A stretch of 64,000 nt of DNA from Prunus persica (Eukaryota; Streptophyta; Magnoliopsida; Rosales; Rosaceae), in the NCBI RefSeq assembly GCF_000346465.2, contig NC_034010.1, positions 17,495,574-17,559,573 of the forward strand, in the 5' to 3' direction. Shown one piece after another: positions 8,972 to 21,611 of this stretch (within the stretch, counting starts at the first letter, position 1; each line of letters begins with the position of its first letter). The position numbers and the translations under genes were made by a program. Under the pieces are notes generated by a model. It saw nothing but the letters and a program-made list of their open reading frames with translations, was not told where the DNA came from and ran no database searches.

Positions 8972-11900
8972 ATGGTAAGCCATTGAACCCCCATCTCGCA
9001 GATCTGAAAGGCCCTAATTTTTCAATTATTGACACTGCTTGATCCTGAGTCGTGGTTTTGTAAAATTGTGGAATTTTCAGGAAGGAGGAGGCAATTTAGA
9101 TGAGCAAATAGAGCAATTGCTGAATGTAGAGAAGAAGATGAGGACCGCTGGTGACGTGGCAGGAACCAAGAAAGCAGCCACTGACATTCTTGAGCTCTGC
9201 TTCAAAGCAGGTGCTTGGAAGACCCTCAATGACCAGATTGTTGTCTTATCAAAACGCCGTGGTCAGTTAAAGCAGGTACACCCATAGTAAATCTTAGATT
9301 CTTTGTCATCTTTGTTGTGTCATTGTTTAAGTTTTAAGTATCTGTATGTAACCAGCCATTAAAATGATTTTTGTCTCTGATAAATGGTGCCTGTATGGTG
9401 TACAGTTAGTTATTGTTATCCATTACAGTAAATTTTGTGCTATTGAGTATATTTTAAGAAGAGACTTGAGTTTTGGTCATCTCTGTATGTATTTAACAAT
9501 CTTTGTCTTGGGAATGGTTATATTTGTTTCTATTTGTTTGTACAGTGGAAGACAACACTTACCAAGTATTAATGAAAAGGCATGTTTACAACTTTGTAGT
9601 TATGTGAGTTCTTGTGAACTTTTTGAGGAGTACTGTTGTGGTTGGGACGTATGTGGTTGTGGGCTCTTTAATTCTTAAGTAAAAAAAATTGTGTATATGT
9701 GTGCATTTAATTCTGTAAATACATATTTTTCATCTCTTGATTAGAGAATATTGATATTCTTGCTGAAGACTTCTTTGGATTGCACATTTTATCTGCATTG
9801 TCTTAGTTTTAATCAAGTATTGCTATTATTTTATATTAGTTTTTTTTTTGGGTGAGAATATGTTTTAGTTTTTGTTGATTCCATTCCTAGAAGTAATGTG
9901 CTTTTATTGTTATCACTCATTAGGCTGTCTGTTTCAATGCAGGCTGTAACTGCAATGGTCCAGCAAGCAATGCAATATATTGATCAGACACCAGATCTTG
10001 AAACTCGTATAGAGCTTATTAAGACACTAAATAATATTTCTGCTGGGAAGGTAAACTGTATTAAAAAGCTTCAACTGCCTCCGTTGAAATGATGCTGTTT
10101 TAACTTTTTATGTATTTTTTCGTTAAATTTTTTAATAAGCTCTATTGTTCTTTAGATATATGTTGAAATTGAGAGGGCACGTCTAATAAAAAGACTTGCA
10201 AAGATTAAGGAAGAGCAAGGGCTTATTGCTGAAGCTGCTGATTTGATGCAAGAAATTGCGGTCAGTATGGAATTATAATCTTTGAAAACCCTTTCTCCCA
10301 CTCCCCCTCAAATGGAAAAGATAAAAAAATGCTGAAAACATTCCAGAGCACTCATTTCTAAACATTAAGCTTTACAGGTGGAAACATTTGGTGCTATGGC
10401 AAAAACTGAGAAGATAGCTTTCATTCTTGAACAAGTATGGGTTTAATTTCCTTTCGGATCACTCTTAATATTTACCACTCATTCATTACAAGCACAAGTA
10501 TGTAAATATTATTTCTGATTCTTATTTTGAGTCATTCTGCATTTAATTTTGCAGGTTCGTTTGTGCTTAGACCGCCAGGATTATGTTCGTGCTCAGATAC
10601 TATCAAGGAAGATTAGTCCAAGAGTTTTTGATATTGATCCTGCAAAAGAAAAGAAAAAACCTAAAGAAGGTGACAATATTGTGGAAGAAGCTCCTGCTGA
10701 TATTCCATCACTCTTGGAGTTGAAGCGGATCTACTATGAGTTAATGATACGGTAGGGTGTCTTTATCCCTTTCCTATGTTTTTATTGTTCTGTATTCGTT
10801 CACGTTTTTTTTTTCCACTGTTTGCTAAACCTTAACTACTTATTTAGATTGTTGTTTCATGAGACATCAGATTCTTATACATTCGTGTAGGGTTTGTTTT
10901 CACTTGAACTGTAAATATGTACTTTCGAAATGCTGTTATTAGGGTGTTGTGAAGAAATGCAAAATCTAGCTCTAAGTTTTTGTTTCGCTGTTTTGCCATT
11001 TGGGAATGGATCCCTTCCTGCTTTTGGTAAGTGAAAATATAGTATGGAGTTTCCTTTCTCATGGTTATCCAAAACCAACAACTGGAGGTTTCACATTCCC
11101 AAAGAAATGCAATATCTTCTACGTAGCGTTACAAATAGGTGGGCAGTTGAAATAATTAAATTCCCGCAGGCTCTTTTAGATTAGTTAACAAAATTGCACC
11201 ATCTTTTCTTGAAATGCCTATCATCCATTGTATTACATTGCTTAGGTCATCCTATTAATCACAATCACAAGTTACTTGTATAACCAAGCATGATCTATGG
11301 AAACCAATAAATATTGATTTCAATATTTTGCAGGCGTTCAAAATTGATTCTATGCGATTGTTCATTTGTTTAATTGTAACTGGTCTCTGCAAACCATCTG
11401 AATTTTGGATGTTCTTTTCACAACTGCTCTGTTGGTGAAATTTGATGGATTGTTGATGTTGTCTTATTTCCTTTGCAGGTATTATTTTCATAACAACGAT
11501 TACCTTGAGATTTGCCGTTGCTATAAGGCGATATACGATATTCCTTCTGTCAGGGAGAATCCAGCCCAGTGGATACCGGTAAAGCTCTTACTTTTATTGT
11601 CTCCTGAATTTGGTTGAGCTTTTCTGATATTTTTCTTCTCATAGGTCTTGAGGAAGATCTGTTGGTACTTGGTTCTGGCGCCATATGATCCAATGCAATC
11701 AAGTCTTCTCAATTCCACCCTGGAGGATAAGAATCTTACTGAGATTCCATATTTTAAGTATGTTAAAAAATAGCATCTGTTGCACTTCTTCCTTTATTGG
11801 ATCACATATATCATACAAGCTCTTAGTATGACTTATGAGGCCGGTTTTGTTCTGTTTTAGGTTGCTGTTGAAACAGGTGGTAACTATGGAGGTCATACAA

Positions 11901-12974
11901 TGGACATCCCTTTGGAACACATACAAGGCTGAGTTTGAGAGTGAGAAGAGCATGCTTGGGGGCTCTTTGGGTGACAAAGCAGCGGAAGATCTAAGGCAGA
12001 GAATAATTGAACACGTAAAATTTCTCCAGATATCATTATCTGCACGTTTTTCACTGTTCAGTTAGTAATTATGTTTTGCTGACATGTGATACTGCTTTGC
12101 AGAACATTCTTGTTGTTTCAAAGTACTACTCAAGGATAACCTTGAAGAGACTTGCAGAGCTTTTGTGTCTGAGTGTCCAGGTTTGTTTTTACTAATTTGT
12201 GTTTATTTTTGAGAGTTGAGCTATAATGGATTATTTTTGGATGACTTGCAAGAGGCCTAAATATATTTAGTTGCTTCACTTTCCAATTTCCAGGGTAACC
12301 CACCAGAAGCCAGATTTTATTTACCAGTTCCTGTCATACACATTTCTTATGATGACTTGTAGTGAAGCTTAACTCCTTAGTTTTAGAATTATTCACATCA
12401 TTTTAGTTTTGAATTTTAATAATAGAGCCATAAAAAAGGGATGACACGCACTGCTCTCACTCCATTTGCTGTCTATACTTTTGTTGAGTTAGATCCGTAA
12501 TTATTCTCTCACTTCAGTTCTTTATTATATTCAACATATTAGGTAATGCTGATTAATTGTGAGAATCTATGGGTTGATACATGGTTTATTTTTTGTTTTG
12601 TGTATTTAGACATAAACAAGTATAAAATAATATTACTTCAGACTATATAAATGTAATCAGTATAATCTGACAGTTTTGGGATGCCATGGCTGGCCTTACT
12701 TGAAATATGCAATTCTTTTCCAGTCTGTTTATAGTTTTGGTCGCATTCTTTTCAGGAAGCTGAGAAGCATCTGTCAGATATGGTTGTGTCCAAGGCACTG
12801 GTGGCCAAGATTGACCGGCCAATAGGAATAGTCTGTTTTCAAACTGCAAAGGATAGCAACAATGTTCTTAATTCGTGGGCTACGAACTTGGAGAAATTGC
12901 TTGATCTTGTTGAGAAGAGCTGCCACCAAATACACAAAGAAACCATGGTTCACAAGGCTGCTCTGAAGGTTTGA
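8972..12974 (+). CDS. RPN5: 26S proteasome regulatory subunit RPN5 (PSMD12)
   Basis: A lid subunit of the 26S proteasome 19S regulatory particle, a structural PCI-domain protein in the cytosol and nucleus. Coding exons join to 1329 nt (442 aa, the length of the Arabidopsis protein): 8972-8974, 9081-9275, 9943-10050, 10156-10260, 10378-10434, 10555-10751, 11479-11578, 11645-11757, 11861-12014, 12103-12180, 12756-12974. All introns are GT-AG. The first coding exon holds only the ATG. Recognisable stretches: [65 protein letters not shown], and the PCI-region words [33 protein letters not shown] and [14 protein letters not shown]. No break was seen. A young copia element lies upstream, and the last exon is duplicated at 30.7-35.8 kb. 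Confidence 0.96.
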
Positions 12975-14945
12975 GAATCACAAATTTCAGGTATCGATCT
13001 TCTGTGAGCGGCATGCTTATTTATGTACTTTTTCGAAAATCAAATGGAAATTCAAATAAAGTGCCATTTCCAATGATGACCTTTAACCATGATTGCAGGT
13101 AGGCCACACCTAATCTTTTGTTTCGCGAATTAAAGAGTTTTTTGATTCAAGCATTTGGATTAAACGTGTTTCACTGGGTTGATGAGGCATATGTATCAAT
13201 TTATTTCTTTTGCTAGTGTTATGCTTCTTGAAACTAAATTGAAGATTGTTGTATGCTACCGGCACATCCCTTGCTAGTAGGTAACCAAGGGAAAATTTGA
13301 TCCGCTTAATTTGTTTTTGGCACTGGAAAGAAATTTACTGCTTTCACTTGTTAACTATGTTCATTGCCCTTGTTTAAGATTACTTGTGTGTTCCACATGG
13401 TTACTGCCTAGTATTTTCTGTACCTTGTGCGTTCAATTGCCATACATAATATTGCAACCCTGTTCTTACCCTTTCATGCTTCCTAAAACTCTAATTTCTA
13501 CATCTTTAGTTGTCCCAAACCTAATATTTGTATATTTCTTTTGTGTAGACATTGGGCTCAAGTGGTAATACTTTGGTTTCTTTGTTTTTAGTTTTCATTT
13601 TCTTGTTAAAAGATGGAAGGGTTTTATTTAACTTTTATTTTGAGAAAGATGAGAGATAGAGGTGAAGTAAGGGAGAATGAATGCAAAAGCCAAAAAGAAA
13701 AAAAGAAAAGATTAATGTAAATTGTTCTTAGTTTTGATACGAAGTTTTATTAATGTTTCTTGTCTAGAATTAATTAAAAACAAAACTTGAAAGGCTTAAG
13801 TGGTATCAACGAGCCTTTGATGGTTTGTTCGAATCGTACCTTTGTATATGCATAATCGTAAGTGTATAATAAATAAGAATTTTGAGCCTCTACATTTAAT
13901 ATTTATGTATTTATACATATTTAGAGTAATTTTAATCATTTGATTAATTTAATAAAGTTTAATTAGTCCACATCATCGAAATTATATTGTAGTAAAAACT
14001 CACTATTTGTGCCCAAGCATTTTCCCCTTGCCCATCTTTAATGAGATCAAATTTTATTTTTATTTTAGTGTTAATGAATACCCTCACCCTGGACTTGCGG
14101 ACGCGTAGTGCTCATGGCGGCCATTTCTTCTATGATCCGACTTCAACCCCCTTATAATTTATATGATATATTTTCTAGTTTTAGTCTCTGCACATTCAAC
14201 TTGAAATGTAATAAAATTTTATTTAAAACCCAAGAAGAGAAGTGAGTCCCAGATACAAACGAAAGAGAATCACATGCAACATTATAATTCCAACCCAAAA
14301 AAAAAAAACAAGGAATAAAATGTAAAAAATGTAAAGAGCCAAAGAATTGGCCAAAAGATATTCGAATGGTTAACGTTCAGGGGCTTGGCTTTGCTTTGCA
14401 AGAGGAGTCTGGGAAACTACAATAAAAATAAAATTGAACCCGTTAAAGATGAGTAACCGGTAAGTGATAAGGTATAATAGGAGAGTTTTAATTTAATGTA
14501 ATTATGATGATGTGGAATAATTCAAATCATTAGATTAATTAAATGGTTAACGTAATAAGAGGCTCTTGTTATAACAAATATGCATACAGTCCAAGTTGCA
14601 AGTAAATGGGGAATTGATTTCCAGGAAAATGATAGTCCAATCAATCAGCTTTTTTACATGAGATATAAAAATAAACTCTTCATATGAACTATATATATAT
14701 ATATATATTCTAAAATAAAATAGAAATACTACTACTTTAATGAAACACACTTTTCACCTACTACTCAATAAAAAGAAACAGACTTTTCACCCAACTCTTT
14801 TTGCTGTTGCTCCACCCCCAACGCTTTTTCCCTTCAAGTTTTCCCTTCAACTGGAAAGAGGAGACAAACAATTACTTCTTTTTCCCTTGAAATAATAAAT
14901 GAGAAAAGCGAAAAACAGAAAGAAAAACAAAATTTAGCATACCAT
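12975..14945. other. RPN5 3' flank and intergenic DNA
   Basis: The first about 850 bp (to about 13830) form the RPN5 3' flank and are partly duplicated at 35760-36495. The rest is AT-rich, with a short (AT)n run near 14691-14709. From about 14371 on, the sequence matches 22005-22545 and is the start of the tandem NLR block. No gene was seen. Confidence 0.6.
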
Positions 14946-17900
14946 TTATCCCGGACGGTTTGGTGAAATATTTGTTATAATAACAGACTGCACATGTTGG
15001 ATTTTGTAAAAATCCTTTCCTCCTTCCCCAAGTCGGCTACAAAATTCAGAACGCATCCCTTTGATGGTTAATTCCTTGAGGGTAGTAATATATTGGAGCC
15101 CATCAGGAACTGCCTCCAAATCTAAGCAATGCTCAATGTGCAATCTGCAGAGACTACGCATGGCTCCTTTCTCCACCTTCCATTCTTTAAACTCCTCCAC
15201 AAAATCAAGAGAAAGAAATTCGAGAAATGGAAAGCCTCCCTCCGAGCAAACAAGATGTGCCGGAAATTTCCCGAAAGAAGCAAAAAGCATTCTCAAGCTT
15301 GGCAGCTTCTCTAATACTTTTATGTGGTCGTCCTTGAGATTACCAAATCCACTCAGTGTAAGCTTTGTGAGGTTCGTAAGGCACAGGAGCTCTTCTGGTA
15401 ACTCAGCGATTTCTCCGAGTAGTTTCAACTTGTATATATTAGGACAGCTTAATACAATGTTGATGTTCCGTGGCATTAGTAAACCACTTAAACGAGAGTC
15501 CACCGATAGAGAGTGGAGATGCTTAAATATGATGTTTGTCCCTTTCTCCTTTTTTTCCCCTCCGTCAAATATCATAACTCCCAATTTTCTAAGGTTGGTT
15601 AGTTTAACAAAATCATCTAGATCAGATGATGCCTGAATACCAATATTGACTACCGTGTGCAAATTCACTGCCTCAATAGCAAATAACAGACGTTTCTCTC
15701 TTCCACTGTAACGTGAGGGTAAATATATATGTCTCAATTTTTCCATCTTGGAAAACAAGTTTTGATTTGGAATTTTCATCCGCAAATATCTGCTACGTAA
15801 ATCTAGAGTCTGCAAACATACCAATTTTGCTATAGATGATGGCACCGCTTCAATCAAACTGTTCTTTACACTTAAAAACCTTAAGTGCACTAGATTCCCA
15901 ATTTCACCTGGTAACTTGGATTTGCTAACATTCATCTCTTCAAACTTCAAAACTCTAAGCAATGTGAAGTCCCTTAATAGTGACCGTAATTCCTTTGAGT
16001 TCCAGTAGCAGTAGTAGTAGGGGTCTACTTGGACAAAATATAACAAAGACCTAACATATCCATAATTTTCATCTCTCCCCAGACAATATGCCTCAAACAT
16101 TTTGTCCAAATGGATGGCAAGTCTTCGAACTCTACCATTTGGTGTTTGCTTGATCTCCAAAGATGCAGAATAATTGATAGTTCGGAGAAAGTTTCCCTCT
16201 TTTGCCTTTAAAATGCACAAGTCTCGCATAAGATCATGGAGATGACAAGTCTTGATTTTCTTACTCGAACCATGTTTTCCAACTTGAACCATACACCTGC
16301 CCACTAACTCACTTAAGCACATATATGATACATCTTCCATTACTTCCACTGCTGCTGATGATATAAAACCTTCTGCCATCCATAGTTTAGTCAATGTACT
16401 CACCGGTATTTCACAATCTTCCGGAAAATGGGCTAAGTAGAGGAAACATAGTTTTAAGTAATAAGGTAAGTTATCGTAACTCAATTCCAATAACCATGAT
16501 ACACCTTCATATCCTTCATCTTTGTAATCGGGCCCAAGGTCTATGCCTCTCCTTATATATTCATAAACATTCTTATGCACCATATCCCACTCATCAATTG
16601 TTTCCTTTCTAGCTAGAAGTCCTGCAAGAACTGTGATGGCAAGTGGCAAACCTTTACAATGTTGAAGCATCTTCGTTCCTAGCTCTTTCTTTTGTTCATA
16701 AATTTTGGAATCTGAAAAACAATATCAAGATCAGATACATGTGTTCAATTGATGAAAAGTATACAAAACAAATTATCCCTTAAGTTTCTGATTTTTCTTT
16801 GGGCTACAACTTTGGTTTGTGTTGGTCCGTTATGTGAGCCCTGATTTATTTGGATATTAAGTGACAGATCCTTCCGTAGGTACACGTTCTTTCTATTGAA
16901 GAAAAGTAATTTCTAGAGTATAGGGTTTTAATTTGAGTATATTTTCTGAATATAAATATTGTGATAATAAAACTACTATCTTCATGTAGAGGCGTAGTGA
17001 TCTCAATTCAGAGTGCAAAAGTTTTGAATATCCTATAGTAGAATTTTCTTGGAGTGACAAAGAAAAAGTTAACACGCTGAATTGATAAACATGAAAAGTA
17101 GAGATAAAAAGGTTTGTGTGAGAACATACTTGTATCTTCCCCAAACATTGCTATCTTCTCAAACAGTTCCCAGCTTTCATCATCATTCAACGACCTTGGT
17201 TCGAAGAGGAAACCATTTTTATCTGCACAGGAAGCGACTTCTTTGTTGCGAGTAGTGAGTAAAATGCGACTCTCAGTTTCCTCATTCATTGGAAATCCAG
17301 CTTCCAACGACCTCCACGCATCACGGGTCCAAATGTCATCAATCACCACCAAACATCTCCTTTCTCTTTGCGTATTCCAAAGCCACTCTGCTATTTGATC
17401 CTTCCCCAGATCTGCAATTTCTTGTCTTTGCTCATTGGTAGGAGAAATGAGTTTTGTCAGAATTTCTTTCAAAACTTCCCGTGCTTGGCATTGTTGAGAG
17501 ATACACACCCAGGCAAAACAATCGAAATGACGCTTAATATCACCATGATGATACACTTGTTTTGCAAGAGTGGTTTTACCCAACCCGCCCATCCCCCAAA
17601 TAGAAACAACTCGGGGGCCGTTTTTCTCGATCAAAAGCGTAGCCAATTCCTCTGTTCCACGGGCTAACCCAACCACATGAGGGTCGACAATATGAGGATA
17701 AGCTATCCTCCGTTCCTTTTGCCTCTGAAAAAAAGTGTCACCTCCACTCTCCCTTGTTTGGTCTAGTTTAAAACTTTGCATAATCGAACTCAACAGTGAA
17801 ATTTCGGTTGTAATTTTCTCAATGTCTGAGCCAATCCGATGAAGATTAACTCCGTTTATGAAAAGGCCAGTAAACCTTGTCAAAACACTTGCTTTCCTCT

Positions 17901-18156
17901 TGGAAGCAACTTTTAAGACAAAAGTTTCGATGATATCGTCAAGATCATAAGCAGCATCTCTGACACTTGCCACCCAAATGCGTATTACTTCATTGCGTCC
18001 CTGTCTTGCGTCTGCATCTTTCAAGTAGGCTTGCATGATTTGTAGCTGGGTTTGTGCACTCAGAACCTTTCCACCCACTCGAACCAACGATTTCAATTCC
18101 TGAATGATAAGCTTGCTGAGCCCTTCGAGCACTATTGAAACAACAGCTTCCGCCAT
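14946..18156 (-). CDS. NLR1, intact CC-NB-ARC-LRR resistance protein
   Basis: Intracellular immune receptor of the RPP13/RPP8-like CNL class, expected to sense pathogen effectors. Exons complement(17130-18156, 14946-16711) give 2793 nt, 930 aa; the 418-bp intron is phase 1 (GTATGTTC...TTTTTCAG). Coiled-coil about residues 1-130 with an EDVID-like motif (YDLDDIIETFVLK). NB-ARC: P-loop GMGGLGKTT about 188-196, kinase-2 LVVIDDIW about 269-276, RNBS-B RILLTTR about 297-303, GLPL (CKGLPLA) about 361-367, RNBS-D (LKLCFLYLAHFPED), and an MHD-like LHDLMRDLC. About a dozen LRRs follow, to the C-terminus. No TIR or integrated decoy domain was seen. It shares its intron position and phase with the other NLR copies here. 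Which pathogen it recognises cannot be told. Confidence 0.93.
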
Positions 18157-18231
18157 ATTAGCAGCTTTTCTTTTTCTTCTGTTTTTTTAGATTGAAAAAA
18201 CAATCTTACCAATGGAGAAGTCTCAGTTCCG

Positions 18232-18239
18232 TTCATATA
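18232..18239 (-). promoter_or_regulatory. Candidate TATA box of NLR1
   Basis: On the minus strand TATATGAA lies about 76 bp upstream of the ATG, within the conserved block CTTCCTATATGAACGG shared with NLR2 (25761-25768). NLR3 has the stronger TATATAAA at the matching place. Confidence 0.4.
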
Positions 18240-18360
18240 GGAAGTAGCAGAAGTGCAGAAGTCAACCAAGTCTCCGCCCTACCCTGTTCCATAATCAATT
18301 ATTCTGATATTTCCACAATCAATGCCAGCTTTGAAAAGTATCCAATGCCAGCTGTGAAAA

Positions 18361-18785
18361 GTAGCAGAAATGCTCACCTGAGGACCAAATTTTGAGGTAC
18401 TCAGAGCGGCAAACACATATTACCCGTTGGATTAATCCAAGGGCTTGTAGTTTTAGTAACTTAACCAACTCGTGAGACCCATACGGGTTTTCCAACCCTT
18501 CTTCTAATGAATTTCATATTGACTCCCAAAAGAGTGCATCCAAAATCAAGATTTGATTCCAGGTCCCCCAGCAATTTGATCAACTGTTGAAGCAAACCAA
18601 TCATGCAATGCAAACAATTGCTTTGCTTCGTTGAAAATGCGACTTGGACTGACTTTCATTGGGAGAATTCAAAGCTACTATATATTAGACAGCGTTGGAT
18701 TAATCTAATGGGTGAGATATGTTTGGCGCTCAGAGTCTCTCCATATTTGGTCCTCAGGTGAGCACTTCTGTTGAAAGTAGACCTT
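18361..18785. mobile_element. MITE-like inverted-repeat element
   Basis: The left arm (18361-18440, with GCTCACCTGAGGACCAAA) and the right arm (about 18695-18785, with TTTGGTCCTCAGGTGAGC) are reverse complements over about 80 bp at roughly three-quarters identity, including a GGATTAATC word. The left arm and part of the interior also occur upstream of NLR2 (25871-25960), where the right arm is absent. Non-coding. No clear target duplication was found, so the superfamily is not assigned. Confidence 0.5.
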
Positions 18786-19766
18786 ATCTCATACAATCAC
18801 TTTTTGAGACAATGGTGATAGCATTATCTCATACAATCACGTTGTACAAATTATTTCTCTCTTTGCCATTTTATTTTGGGAAAATGGGTTTGTCATCCTT
18901 GTTTTGTTCCATAACTTTTGTCGATTTGTTTAGAGTGCTTAAACTTTCCACACGGCATGATCCACAGAGAGACCTTTGCTCTGCTGAGCAAATAATGGCA
19001 TGTTGCTTTTCTTTTAGTCAAAAGGTGGTAACATGTTTTTGCCTTTTAATTAATTCACGCGCCAAACATAATAACAATATCATAATGCATGTAGGTGCGT
19101 TTTCTCGGAAACAAATGCAGCAAGGCCTTCGAAGAATTTTCAGCAGGGCATGCCGTGCTTGCAGTGAATTCAAGTAGCCGATGGGCCTGTGGTGTTGTTG
19201 AGGGTCGACATATCCGAGCCCCCTGGTCCTTTTCTATGTGGATTTGAAGTTCAATATCGTAGCCCAGCAAGATTGAAGTCGTGAAAGCAAACTTATTTTG
19301 GGTTTCTTCTTCTTATTATTATTTTTTGAATTCTTCGGATATTACAACTACTATATCCTAATCATATACCCACTTACTTTTAAATTTTTGCTGAAAATTC
19401 AAATTTAAAATAGGTTGCTATGTTTGTCCTAGTATTATTAACTAAAGGGAAAAGCTAGCAACCATAAGGTGTGATATAGTAGACAAACTACCACCTTCAG
19501 CTGATAAGTTACTTGGTGCCTCAATAACAGGGATTTCAAACCCGTTGAAAACACTTTGTGTCCAAGGGCAAGTCGAACTCCGAAGGTTGTGGAGACACCT
19601 CTTGGTATTTATCAAAAATAGAGGAATGCTAACAACCTTCTGTTTTGGACATTCTTCCTTCTCCCTTCTCCATTTTCCTTATGACATGTGTACACTTTCT
19701 CTACACTTACAACAATGTCATTAATACATTAGACCATGTATCTTTTGTTTCCCAAATTTACCCTTA
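18786..19766. other. Intergenic part of tandem block
   Basis: No gene. About 18955-19150 matches 26210-26403, and about 19355-19760 matches 27137-27570. These are the distal ends of the duplicated NLR block, with different material in between. Confidence 0.55.
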
Positions 19767-20165
19767 TTAAGAGCTGCTGTCCTCCGCCTGTATAAAAGAA
19801 CCCAAATAAATTCTGAGTGTCGCTACCCAATCTTCGTCCCCAAAGAGACTTTCAAGTTTTACCACATCCCATGCCCCCAAACCAGTTAAAAGATCAGAAA
19901 CAGTTGCATATGGTTTCACTTTAGTGGTGAATAATGGCTTAAAAGTGGATGGTTTTGAAATCCATCGATCCTGTAATATCCTTACCGCGATGCCAGTGCC
20001 GATTTGCCGTACCATGCCTTTCTCAATAACTTGTCTCCCCCACATAATAGATTTCCAAATTAAAAAAAGAAGAGTTGCCAGTAACAGCATTCATAAACTC
20101 ACTGTGCGAAAAATACTTTGCCTCGAAAATTCTTTCCACCAAGTACAAGCCACTGTTAGTCTTGG
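19767..20165 (-). pseudogene. LINE (non-LTR) reverse transcriptase C-terminal remnant
   Basis: The minus strand encodes a fragment typical of the C-terminal part of plant L1-type LINE polyproteins: WKSIMWGRQVIEKGMVRQIG, then RILQDRWISKPSTFKPLF and VSDLL. The pattern of a GR-kG-IG-G block followed by a D-WI block, before the zinc-knuckle region, is characteristic. About 50 bp upstream the frame continues after a shift in an A/T run (AKYFSHSEFMNAVTGN). Only the tail remains, without the catalytic RT motif, so it is a dead insertion fragment. Confidence 0.7.
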
Positions 20166-21203
20166 GATCGTGGCATCATTTTAAAATCCTCTACTGCCTG
20201 TCTTCTTCTCTTATTTTGTACATTTTCCATTTGAGAGTTGGAAATTGGAACTAATAAGAGCCAAAGAAGTCAAATTCATGAATAAGCCTCATACAAACTA
20301 CAGGAATGCGCAAGTTGTATAATTTATATTTTTCGTAACCACTCTGTATATGTATTTGATTTGTATAAATACCAAGTTATTTCCAAAAATTTCGCCAAAT
20401 TCCACTGATTCATTACTTAATTCCACCGAATTATTTCCGATTAATCCTCATTGTTAAAATCAACCAACTATAAGTCGTGGTATGACGTTTGATTTGTATG
20501 ATGCATGGAAAGTATTATAACATATGCATAGCTCATTAAGAGGTTTCACGAACTAGGTTACTTGGAGGTGAAGAAACTGTTGGTATAATTTCTTACCCAA
20601 AAAAAGAAAAAAAAAGTAAGAATAGACTGCACCAACCAATAACTGGTTTAATTTGAACAATCTATAGATGCCACGCCAGTAATTTATTACCCAAGAACAC
20701 CTAAACTTATTGACGGATGAATGCAATTGGATCGTACTCCTCCTGGACCTTCCACATACACAAGCGCACACAACTATATTGATGAAAAATTGAAGCGCCA
20801 ACTTTATAGGTGACAAACAGAGAAAAACAAGACAACGCGTCTGTATGAATCTACAAGTAACAAAAAGCAAACAATAAAACTTTGATAAAAAGACTACTAT
20901 ATCCTTCCCATATGAGCATTCACAATTATGCTCTCTATTTTTGTACTTAAATTTTAGCTAAAAACATATAAAAGTTATTTAGGATCTCTCTAGTTTAGAG
21001 AGTCATAAATGTTATATCTCTTTTTTAATTGGTCCATTTTTATTAAAAAAATAATATAAAAAATAATTAACATTAAATAAATCATAAAAATTCACGGATT
21101 GCTACTCCAAATCACTTCTTACAAGAAATCATAAAAATGTCTCTAGTGCAGTATGCTGCACCATAAATCCAATCTACGGCCTGAGATTCGTTAATATGTA
21201 ACA
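20166..21203. other. Intergenic, no gene seen
   Basis: AT-rich. About 20140-20350 matches 52520-52735 (upstream of NLR4), so this too is duplicated NLR-cluster DNA. Nothing coding. Confidence 0.5.
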
Positions 21204-21344
21204 TCATTTTCCCATATGCATAAAACCATCGATTATTAGAAGCTTCCATACATAATTGGGATAAGTAGTCGACAATGGAATTACCAAAAGAGAAGGGAAT
21301 ATCACGATAACGATAATTCCTCCCAAAAAGCCCCTTATACGTGT

Positions 21345-21611
21345 CAGTTTACCTAAAAATGATGAATTTGAGTATTTTAAGAGACAATTTTCATACCAAA
21401 TTATAGCTTCTCTCTTTTGAGGGCAACGCTTTGGAAGCTCTTGACAAGCATCACTAATACAACTTCTACAAAGTTCACTCGGGATTATACTCCAGCGTTG
21501 TGCTAGCCCATATACAATTGTATTCTTTGATACTTTATGTCCTCCAGAAAACCAACTTCCATGTCCTCTCATTAGATTTGTCTTAGTAAATTGTATGAAT
21601 AACTTATTCAA
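21345..21611 (-). pseudogene. DUF26 (Gnk2-like) domain fragment
   Basis: The minus-strand frame contains VYGLAQRWSIIPSELCRSC, then ISDACQELPKRCPQKREA, then WYENCLLKYSNSSF. This matches the salt-stress/antifungal (DUF26) domain of cysteine-rich receptor-like kinases and plasmodesmata-located proteins (pattern YGLAQC...C-x2-C...C...Y-x2-C-x-LRYS). The Cys expected after GLAQ is Arg here, while the C-x2-C pair is present. No signal peptide, second DUF26 or kinase lies nearby, and the downstream frame is hydrophobic junk. It is a gene fragment, probably carried in by duplication. Confidence 0.6.

Noticed and set aside
9364..9678. Plus-strand open frame of 104 codons
   Set aside because: Lies wholly within an RPN5 intron and is T-rich; chance frame.
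17008..17129. Continuation of NLR1 exon 1 as a 382-aa protein ending in the intron
   Set aside because: A conserved GTATGTTC donor and phase-matched acceptor join exon 2 with the GLPL motif; the read-through is an intron shadow, though intron retention is possible.
20553..20870. Minus-strand Cys/Phe-rich open frame
   Set aside because: No domain or neighbouring exon; typical of AT-rich chance frames.
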